Below, piece after piece: positions 40,263 to 48,046 of a DNA stretch of 64,000 nucleotides; position 1 is the first letter of the stretch; every line of letters starts with the position of its first letter. The notes beneath the pieces were generated by a model. It was not told where the DNA came from and did not search any database. It saw only the letters and a program-made list of their open reading frames with translations. The DNA lies in the IMG/VR virus record IMGVR_UViG_3300044911_003339, positions 1-64,000 of that record; one strand, 5' to 3'. This stretch comes from a virus. The position numbers and the translations under genes were made by a program.

Positions 40263-43200
40263 TGCCGCTCGGTCACAAGTACATCTCGCGCAAGCGCAAC
40301 GCTTCTGGCGGTTACGATTACGTCTACCCGCATCCCACGACGGGTGAACGCGTTCGCATCCGCACTTCCCTGCGTCTCGACGGCGAGCATCGCTCGGTCA
40401 CGGCCGAGAATCCCGAAGACCGCACGATGTCGGCGACAGCCTGGTCGCGTCGCGGGGCAGACGGCAAGACGCTGACCGAGGCTCACTCTGCGCTCGACGA
40501 GGCCGAAGCTCCGATTCATCGCGCCGCGGTCGCTGACACGATGAACCGGAAGAAGACGATCACGCGCCTCTCGCACAAGACCTCCAGCTACGGCGAGAAG
40601 CACGGCATCGGCCCTGACGACAAGGGAGGCTCTGCGGTTCGTGACGCCGCACGCAAGGCGGCGTGGGCTGCTTCCGAGCCGCCCACTGGAGGCCACACCC
40701 GCGAGACGCACGAGAAGGCCGCGAAGGCGCACGAACACGCCGCGAAGCTCGAACGCGAGGCCGGGCGACGTGATGGCTACGTGAGGCACGCTTCGATGGC
40801 CGAGCAGCATCGCAACGCGATGGAGCGGCTGGGCTCCTCAGAATCCGATTCACCAGTCTATCCGTTCTGGGTCCGCAACCAGAGGACCGGGGTCTCCGAG
40901 GGATTCAAGACGCGTGAGCAGGCCGACACGCACCTGCGGCACTACGTGAAGAATCCCGAGGACCACATCATCGAGCAGGTCGGCGCGAAGGGTCCGAAGG
41001 TCAACGTGGACCACCTGCTCTCCGGCAACATGGGAATCCCGCGCATCGAGATGCCGCAGATCCGTTCCTTCAAGCTGCCCGAGTTCCTCTCCAAGCTGGA
41101 GAAGAAGGGCATCAAGGCGACGAAGGGTGAGCGCGCAGTCGGCTCGCTGAAGCCGACGCAGAACGAGATCCACGGCGAGCGCGTCCAGGAGATCATCGAA
41201 GACCCGAAGGAGCGAGAGAATCTCGCGAAGCAGATCATCATCTCGAACGACGGCTTCATCCTCGATGGGCACCATCGCTGGGCAGCGCTCACGACGATCG
41301 ACCCGAAGGCGAAGATCAAGACGCTCCATGTGGACATGCCGATGCGCTCTCTGCTGAAGGAGGCGCACGCGTTCGAGGGTGTGGAGTACCAGAAGAGCGA
41401 ACAGGAGACGGACATGGGCGGCGACCTCATCGACAACCTCGAACTGCTCGCGAAGGGCGACACGCTCGTCGGCTTCTACTCGCCCGGTGTCGCTCGCGGC
41501 GGCAAGTACTACCGCCGAGTCCCGACCGGGAATCCGAAGCACCCGTGGAGGTACTTCTACACGGAGGCGGAGTACAAGGACGCGATGAAGGACGCTTCGC
41601 ACGTCGGCGGGACCGAGGCGAAGCGGGCGCGCGTGAAGAAGCGCGTCTTCGTGAGCGAGAAGGAGGCGCGCGAGAAGTACGGCCTTCCTGGTACGACGAA
41701 GGAGCTTCACGCGCCGGACGGGAACTACCCGCCCGAGCGGAAGAAGCTCCACGAGGAGATCATCTCGCACTTCCTCGACGGCAAGGGGAAGCCCCCCGCA
41801 GGCAAGAAGCCCGTCGCGCTGCTCACCGTCGGAGGTCCGGCCGCGGGCAAGTCCACGCTGCTGAAGCACCTCGGCGAGAACCTCGACGATTACGTGATGA
41901 TCGCCGCCGACGACGTGAAGGAGAAGCTCCCCGAGTTCCAGCGCGCGCTCAACCTCGGGAATCGCAAGGTGACGCAGCCCGACGGCTCGGTCACGAGCGT
42001 GCCAGTCACGGCGAGCCACTCGGGCTGGATGGCGCACGACGAGAGCACGGACATCTCCGACGAACTGGAGAAGCGCGTCATCGCCTCGGGCAAGTCGGCC
42101 ATCTTCGACGGCACGGGCAAGAACGTCCCGAAGATGCTCGCGAAGATCGCCGCGCTGAAGAAGGCCGGCTACCACGTGCGCGTGGTGATGCCGCACGTGC
42201 CGATGGGCGAAGCGATCAAGCGGCTGCACTCGCGCTCGGAGGACACGGGCCGCACGCTGCCCGTCGATGCGGCGATCGACATGCACCGGAAGATTCCGGG
42301 CAACTTCGAAGCCATCGCTCGCGCTGCCGACGACTTCTCGCTCTTCAAGTCGGGCAACCCGCCGAAGCCGATCTGGACGGGCGGCGCGGGTCAGGAGGAC
42401 AAGATCCACGACCACGAGGAGATGTCGAAGTTCAACCTCGCGCGAGGACTGCACCAGGACATCGGCGCAGAGGAGAAGGCGGGCGGAATCTACAAGAAGA
42501 GCGAGGACCCCGAAGCGCTCGACGCGACCGGCCCGAAGCAGCCGCACCACACCATGAACGAGTTCATGGAGATCCTCTCGCGCTGGAACGGCTCCATCGA
42601 CAACCACGAGGACGGCCGGAGCAAGGTGCCGCACGACGGCGACATCGAGGACGGCCTCGCGGACGTGATTCCCGACGCGGAGGACGAGACCGTCAAGCAC
42701 CTGAAGCGTCGTGCTCCGAAGGCCAAGAAGGCGAAGGGCGCTCGCTTCATGGAGCGAGGCGAGGTCGAGAAGAGCGGCGACCTCATCGACTCGCTGGAAG
42801 CTCTCGTGAAGGGCGGCGAGGCTGCGGGGCACAAGCTGGTGCACTCGGAGAATCCGCGTGCGCACGGAGGAGACGTGACGAAGAGCGACCGCTCGCGTCG
42901 CCTGGAGGAGAAGATCATGAGCGACGAGATGCAGAAGGGCCTCTACCAGTTCCAAGGTCTCGGCTCGGGCGAGGTCCCGGACCAGTACCTCTACGATTAC
43001 CTCTGCGCGTTCGTCGAAGAGGCGTACGAGCACGAGCGGCAGGAGAAGGTGCACCAGAACACGCTCGTGCCGCCGTCGAGCACGGGGGCGAGCATCGAGG
43101 ACGTGTGGGCGACCGCCGTCTTCAACGAACTCGTCAGCATGATGGGCTCGAACGCGAACCTGAAGCGCGCGGCGGTGAAGTACAACGTCACGAAGGACGT

Positions 43201-43624
43201 GATCGCGCACATCCTCCGCAGCAAGGGCCTCGTGCGCCCCTTCTCCGACGCCGGCACGTGGACGAGCGACTACGACTCGATGCGCGCGATGGACGGCGAG
43301 GGCGTCACGCGCCCGCTCGTGCTCTCCGAGTCGGCCCGCGCGCAGTACCGCGACATCGTGCCGGATCCGTTCGGGCACAACGTCGGAGTCGCGCTCGCGA
43401 AGGCCGAGCCCGCGCCGACCGCGCCGCTCTTCATCGACGATTCCCACGACCCGCACGGGAATCTCGCGAAGGCCGAGCGTGCTCGCCTCGCACTCGTGGA
43501 CTACCGGCAGAACGCCGAGTGGCGGCCGAACGTCTCGCCGACGTGTATGATCCACGGCAGCGCGGATCTCACGAAGTCGATGAATCTCTCGAACCCGCAC
43601 GCTCGCTGCACCTGCCCGCGCTGA
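40262..43624 (+). CDS. Virion polyprotein: ParB/Srx-like domain plus zeta-toxin-like kinase, 1120 aa
   Basis: It starts at ATG 40262 with the motif GHKYISRKRNASGGYDYVYP. Residues ~290-380 contain a ParB/sulfiredoxin-like nucleotide site (IISNDGFILDGHHRWAAL, D335). A second copy of the motif, GGKYYRRVPTGN to YFYTE, lies near 412. Residues ~515-700 form a zeta-toxin/P-loop kinase: Walker A GGPAAGKST (524-532), IAADDVKEKLP and IFDGTGKN segments. Two short repeats, GDLIDNLELLAKGD (~386) and GDLIDSLEALVKGG (~838), bracket the kinase part. Likely packaged, perhaps processed by the prohead protease, and delivered to the host. Confidence 0.75.
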   Translation: MPLGHKYISRKRNASGGYDYVYPHPTTGERVRIRTSLRLDGEHRSVTAENPEDRTMSATAWSRRGADGKTLTEAHSALDEAEAPIHRAAVADTMNRKKTITRLSHKTSSYGEKHGIGPDDKGGSAVRDAARKAAWAASEPPTGGHTRETHEKAAKAHEHAAKLEREAGRRDGYVRHASMAEQHRNAMERLGSSESDSPVYPFWVRNQRTGVSEGFKTREQADTHLRHYVKNPEDHIIEQVGAKGPKVNVDHLLSGNMGIPRIEMPQIRSFKLPEFLSKLEKKGIKATKGERAVGSLKPTQNEIHGERVQEIIEDPKERENLAKQIIISNDGFILDGHHRWAALTTIDPKAKIKTLHVDMPMRSLLKEAHAFEGVEYQKSEQETDMGGDLIDNLELLAKGDTLVGFYSPGVARGGKYYRRVPTGNPKHPWRYFYTEAEYKDAMKDASHVGGTEAKRARVKKRVFVSEKEAREKYGLPGTTKELHAPDGNYPPERKKLHEEIISHFLDGKGKPPAGKKPVALLTVGGPAAGKSTLLKHLGENLDDYVMIAADDVKEKLPEFQRALNLGNRKVTQPDGSVTSVPVTASHSGWMAHDESTDISDELEKRVIASGKSAIFDGTGKNVPKMLAKIAALKKAGYHVRVVMPHVPMGEAIKRLHSRSEDTGRTLPVDAAIDMHRKIPGNFEAIARAADDFSLFKSGNPPKPIWTGGAGQEDKIHDHEEMSKFNLARGLHQDIGAEEKAGGIYKKSEDPEALDATGPKQPHHTMNEFMEILSRWNGSIDNHEDGRSKVPHDGDIEDGLADVIPDAEDETVKHLKRRAPKAKKAKGARFMERGEVEKSGDLIDSLEALVKGGEAAGHKLVHSENPRAHGGDVTKSDRSRRLEEKIMSDEMQKGLYQFQGLGSGEVPDQYLYDYLCAFVEEAYEHERQEKVHQNTLVPPSSTGASIEDVWATAVFNELVSMMGSNANLKRAAVKYNVTKDVIAHILRSKGLVRPFSDAGTWTSDYDSMRAMDGEGVTRPLVLSESARAQYRDIVPDPFGHNVGVALAKAEPAPTAPLFIDDSHDPHGNLAKAERARLALVDYRQNAEWRPNVSPTCMIHGSADLTKSMNLSNPHARCTCPR

Positions 43625-43660
43625 ACGCGCAGGAGTCGCCCCGAGGCGTAGAGGAGACGC

Positions 43661-45460
43661 ATGGGCCTGTTCGACAAGTTCAAGGATGGATTCGAAGCGC
43701 TCGCGAAGGCGCTCGGCGAATCCGAGGAAGACGGCGAGGACATCCCCTTCGACAAGATGCGGGATGCCCTCGTGCGTTCAGGTCTCGCGGAACCGACGGA
43801 GGAGAAGCCGCGCGCGCTCTTCCACGATCCCTACGCGGTCACGGACTGGGGAGGCTGGCGAGAGCGACCGTCGTCGATGACGTACGAGACGCTTCGCATG
43901 ATGAGCGTGAAGAACACGGTCATCGCCTCCATCATCCAGATCCGGTGTAATCAGGTCGCGCAGTTCGGTCGGCCTCAGCAGGGCCCGTACGACAAGGGCT
44001 ACCGGATCATCCCGCGCGACAGGCGGGACAAGAAGAAGGTGCTCACGCCCGCGGAGAAGAAGCAGGCCGCGGAGATCGAGCGGATGCTGGAGACGACGGG
44101 CTTCCTCCTGCCCGGCGAGAAGCCCGCGGATCGCGACAGCTTCCGCACCTTCTTGCGGAAGGCCACGCGCGACATCCTCACCTACGACCAGTGGGCGTTC
44201 GAGAAGATTCGCGACCGCAAGGGTCGCGTCTCGCGCTTCATCGCGCTCCCCTCAGAGAGCATCCGGCCGGCGAGCGCGGACATCGAGCACATGGACGTGA
44301 AGTCCCTGCGCGAGCGCGTCTCGCACGTCCAGGTCTACGAGGACACGCCGATCGCCGAGTTCAGCCCCGAGGACATCGCGTGGTGCGTGATGAATCCTCG
44401 CTCCGACCTGCGCGCGAACGGCTTCGGCTTCTCGTACATCGAGATGCTCGTCTCGCTCGTGACCGCGTGGCTCTACGGGTTCGAGTACAACCAGCGATTC
44501 TTCATGCAGGGCAGCGCCATCAAGGGCATCCTGAACGTGAAGGGCGCGATTCCCGATCGTCAGCTTCGTGCGTTCCGACGCATGTGGTATTCGATGGTCT
44601 CGGGCGTGAGCAACGCGTGGAAGACGCCGATCCTCAACAGCGAGGATCTCCAGTGGGTCCCGCTCCACGTGAACAACCGCGAGATGGAGTACGGGCAGTG
44701 GATGGACTGGCTCACGAAGCTCACGTGCGCCGTGTTCGGAATCGATCCCGTCGAGATCAACTTCATCTTCGGCAACAGCGGGCAGTCGTCGTCGCTGAAC
44801 CAGTCGCGCCCGAACGCGGCGGAGGTCCAGGAGTCGAAGGACAAGGGCCTCGTGCCTCTCATGGACCACATCGCCGACAACCTGAACATGCACATCATCT
44901 GGGAACTCGCACCAGATTTCGAGTTCGCCTTCACGGGCTTCGACGCGCAGGCCGAGGAGAAGGAGCAGGAGGGTCGCATCAAGGCGGTCACGAACTACAA
45001 GATGATCGACGAGGTGCGCGCGCTCTACGAAGACGATCCGCTGCCGAACGGCATGGGCCAACTGATTCTGAATCCGACCTACATGCAGTGGGCGATGCAG
45101 AAGGAGCAGGCCGCGATGGGCGGACCTCCCGGTGGAGGTGAGGGCGACATGGGCATGGGCGATCCCGACGCGCTGCCCTCCACAGCACCGGGCAACGACG
45201 AGGAAGACCTCGCAGGGCCTCCCCAGAAGGGCCCGCCCAAGCCCGGCCAGCCCCCGAAGGGTCCGCAGGGCCCGCAACCCCCGAAGGGCGCGCAGAAGCC
45301 CCCAGGGAAGCCCTTCGGCTCCCCCGGTGAGGAAGCGCTCCAGGCGTCAGCCTTCGTCGAGCGCACGGCGCGTGGCATCCTCCGCAAGTCCCGCGTACAC
45401 ACGCGCACCGAAGGCGGGCGGGAAATCATCGACATCGAACTGCCGGAGGATCCGACATGA
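43661..45460 (+). CDS. Portal protein (HK97-like family)
   Basis: A 599 aa protein with typical portal features: an N-terminal helical stretch, the wing/stem core (DILTYDQWAFEKIRDRKG, FSPEDIAWCVMNPRSDL, SYIEMLVSLVTAWLYG), the FGIDPVEINF segment and the SSSLNQSRPNA loop. The C-terminus adds a ~100-residue Pro/Gly/Lys-rich tail. It forms the dodecameric ring for DNA entry and exit and seats the terminase. ATG 43661 follows AGAGGAGACGC. Confidence 0.93.
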   Translation: MGLFDKFKDGFEALAKALGESEEDGEDIPFDKMRDALVRSGLAEPTEEKPRALFHDPYAVTDWGGWRERPSSMTYETLRMMSVKNTVIASIIQIRCNQVAQFGRPQQGPYDKGYRIIPRDRRDKKKVLTPAEKKQAAEIERMLETTGFLLPGEKPADRDSFRTFLRKATRDILTYDQWAFEKIRDRKGRVSRFIALPSESIRPASADIEHMDVKSLRERVSHVQVYEDTPIAEFSPEDIAWCVMNPRSDLRANGFGFSYIEMLVSLVTAWLYGFEYNQRFFMQGSAIKGILNVKGAIPDRQLRAFRRMWYSMVSGVSNAWKTPILNSEDLQWVPLHVNNREMEYGQWMDWLTKLTCAVFGIDPVEINFIFGNSGQSSSLNQSRPNAAEVQESKDKGLVPLMDHIADNLNMHIIWELAPDFEFAFTGFDAQAEEKEQEGRIKAVTNYKMIDEVRALYEDDPLPNGMGQLILNPTYMQWAMQKEQAAMGGPPGGGEGDMGMGDPDALPSTAPGNDEEDLAGPPQKGPPKPGQPPKGPQGPQPPKGAQKPPGKPFGSPGEEALQASAFVERTARGILRKSRVHTRTEGGREIIDIELPEDPT

Positions 45461-46221
45461 GCGTCCGCACCTTCCTCGACATGAGCTTCCAGATCGGACT
45501 GGAGAACAGTCTCGACGATTCGCTGTTCGAGCGCACGAACTCGCAGCTTCTCGACACGCTTGACCACGCAACCGGAGGTGTCGTGTCGCTCGCGGCGCTT
45601 CAGACGAACGTCACGCTGCCCTTCGGCGACGTGACCGAGGCGCGAATCCTCTACATCGAGGCCGAGGACGGCGACGTGCGCTTCACGCTCGGCGGCGGGC
45701 TCGCGACCTCGGGGCGTATCGACGCCGTGGGCGCGGCCTACCCGACGGGCTTCGTCGGCGCAGAGACGCTCGACTTCGAAGTGGACGCCACGGCGATCGC
45801 CGTGACCTTCACGTCGGGAGACCAGACGATCACGCAGGTCATCAACCGTATCAACGCGGCGTGCGCGCTCGCGGGATTCGCCACGCCGATCGCGAAGGTG
45901 AGCGCGGGGCAGCTTCGCCTCGAAAGCCCGACGACGGGCACGTCTTCGTCGATCGAGATCATCGGAGGCACAGGCCGCGCGACGCTCGGCCTCCCCGCTC
46001 CCTCCACCATCAACTCAGGTGCGAACTCGACGCCCGGCACGAGCCCCGTGGAGCTTCGTCGTCCCGCGGACCCCGCGGGCGCGAGCGCCGCGGCAGGCGT
46101 GAAGGCGATCTTCTTCGGCACCGTGAAGACGAGCAGCATCGTCATGGAGAATCTCTCCGACAACGTGACGAAGGTGCGCTGGGCGATCGCGGGAGACCTC
46201 ACGACCGACGACGCGTGCTGA
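45457..46221 (+). CDS. Putative structural protein next to portal, 254 aa
   Basis: ATG 45457 overlaps the portal stop. It is beta-rich and Thr/Gly/Ser-rich in the C-terminal half, like head-decoration or adaptor proteins. No family recognised. Confidence 0.6.
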   Translation: MSVRTFLDMSFQIGLENSLDDSLFERTNSQLLDTLDHATGGVVSLAALQTNVTLPFGDVTEARILYIEAEDGDVRFTLGGGLATSGRIDAVGAAYPTGFVGAETLDFEVDATAIAVTFTSGDQTITQVINRINAACALAGFATPIAKVSAGQLRLESPTTGTSSSIEIIGGTGRATLGLPAPSTINSGANSTPGTSPVELRRPADPAGASAAAGVKAIFFGTVKTSSIVMENLSDNVTKVRWAIAGDLTTDDAC

Positions 46222-46231
46222 CGGAGGTCCC

Positions 46232-48046
46232 GTGGCTCGCGTACGCATCGAAGCCCCCGAGGGACTGGACCGACTGACGCTCGCGCAGATCGTCGTCGGT
46301 CCTCACCTGCTTCTGAAGTCCCAGCACGTCCGGCATGCCGGCGAGCGGACGTTCTCGCGCTACGTCGCGCTCCAGGAGTTGAACGAGCACGTCGTGAAGT
46401 CGTTCGAGGAGACGCTGAAGCAAGCGCTGAAGCGCGCGGACGATTACATGCAGCGCACGGTGCTGCTCGCCGACGTGGGGCTGCGGAAGGCGGACGAGCA
46501 CCTCCCCGCGTTCCCTCCGCTCTTCACGCCCGAGCAGATGGAGGCGGTGCGCCGCATCCTCACCGATCACGTGCACGGCTTCATCGCGACGACCGTGGAT
46601 CCGAATCTTCTCTCGCAGCACGAGGTCGCGCGCCTGATCGCCGAGGGAGTGATTCCCGCGTCGATGAGCTACGTGTTCCAGGCCGAGCCGGGGCAGGAGG
46701 CTCCTCTCGCCGAGGACTGGATCGGAGCGGCCTACACCTACGGCGCGATGCTCGGCTCGATGCGAGAGGGCGATGACGCCGCCTACGTGAAGTCGCTGTC
46801 GTGGCCGACGTTCGCCAAGAAGCAGAAGGCACAGCCGCTCGTGCTGACCCCGCACGAGCAGGCCGCGCTCGACGTGGCGAAGCACAGCGCGGGCATCCAC
46901 TGCCGCGGGCTCGGGAACGAAGTCGCCGACGACTTCTCGACGATCGCCATCGACACGGACCGCGCGCTGCGGAAGCGATTCGAGCACGAGATCCAGACCT
47001 CGACCGAGGCGAACATCGCGCGCCGCGACGCGTGGCGGAAGCTCGCGAGCGACCTCGGGCACAAGACCGGGGACTGGGCGCGAGGCTTCGGGCGCATCGC
47101 CGCGACCGAGAAGCAGCGCGCGTTCCAGGAGGGATTCTCCACGACGCTGAAGAAGCGCGAGAAGAAGCGCCCCGAGGACGTGCGCGTCGCCAAGCTCCCG
47201 GCACCCGACGCGTGCCCCGACTGCGTGCGCCTGCACCTCACCGCAGGTCCCGGTTCCAAGCCGCGCATCTTCTCGCTCGCAGACCTGGAGGCCAACGGCT
47301 CGAACATCGGCGTGAAGCGCGCCTCGTGGAAGGCCGTCGTCGGGCCGGTGCATCCGTGGTGCGGGTGCGAACTCGTGCACGTGCCCGACGGCTGGGATTT
47401 CGACGACGAGAACAAGCTCATGCCCACGAAGCTCGAACGCAGCGCACGCCTGGAGGCGGACCTGCGGAAGAGCGCGGACAAGCAGCGACACCTGACCTAC
47501 AGGGAATCGGTTCCCGAGAAGGGCATCGTCGTTCGCGTCGGCGACCCGCTCACGCGAGCGGAGATCGACAAGGTGATCGCGCGCACGCCCGAAGTGCTGT
47601 TCGACCACAAGGTCGGCGTCACGCTCATCACGACCGATCTGCCGACGGTGCAGAACGTGCTCGACCCGCACGATCTCGCCTACTGGACGGGCAACGAGAT
47701 TCGCCTCTCGCAGACTCTCGCGCCCGAGCGCGTGAACCTCGTGCTCATGCACGAGTTCGGTCACGCGCTGAACGTGTTCCTCTACCAGAAGTTCGACGAG
47801 AACACGGACCGCGTGCGCGCGTGGCACGACGCCCTGTTCGCCATCGCGAAGGTCGAGGGCTTCGTCTCCGATTACGCGACCCGCGAGCCGATCGAGAACG
47901 CAGCCGAGGTGACCCGGCTCTACCTCTACGACCGGCCGAAGCTCATGCGGGAGTTCCCGCGGCAGTTCGCCTTCTGCCAGAAGGACTACCGCGACATCCT
48001 CCCGCCCTGGAAGTGGAGGAACGATGGCGATTCTAAAGATCGCTGA
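46232..48046 (+). CDS. MuF-type minor head protein fused to HExxH peptidase, 604 aa
   Basis: Residues ~190-390 are the MuF/minor-head domain, ending with the Cys-containing CPDCVRLHL (C328) and VGPVHPWCGCELV segments seen in this family. After a linker, residues ~430-600 carry a zinc-metallopeptidase motif LMHEFGHALN (H507-E508-H511). MuF proteins are packaged near the portal, and in many phages and prophages their C-termini carry toxin or enzyme domains. The peptidase may act on the envelope or on host proteins after delivery. GTG 46232. Confidence 0.82.
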   Translation: MARVRIEAPEGLDRLTLAQIVVGPHLLLKSQHVRHAGERTFSRYVALQELNEHVVKSFEETLKQALKRADDYMQRTVLLADVGLRKADEHLPAFPPLFTPEQMEAVRRILTDHVHGFIATTVDPNLLSQHEVARLIAEGVIPASMSYVFQAEPGQEAPLAEDWIGAAYTYGAMLGSMREGDDAAYVKSLSWPTFAKKQKAQPLVLTPHEQAALDVAKHSAGIHCRGLGNEVADDFSTIAIDTDRALRKRFEHEIQTSTEANIARRDAWRKLASDLGHKTGDWARGFGRIAATEKQRAFQEGFSTTLKKREKKRPEDVRVAKLPAPDACPDCVRLHLTAGPGSKPRIFSLADLEANGSNIGVKRASWKAVVGPVHPWCGCELVHVPDGWDFDDENKLMPTKLERSARLEADLRKSADKQRHLTYRESVPEKGIVVRVGDPLTRAEIDKVIARTPEVLFDHKVGVTLITTDLPTVQNVLDPHDLAYWTGNEIRLSQTLAPERVNLVLMHEFGHALNVFLYQKFDENTDRVRAWHDALFAIAKVEGFVSDYATREPIENAAEVTRLYLYDRPKLMREFPRQFAFCQKDYRDILPPWKWRNDGDSKDR

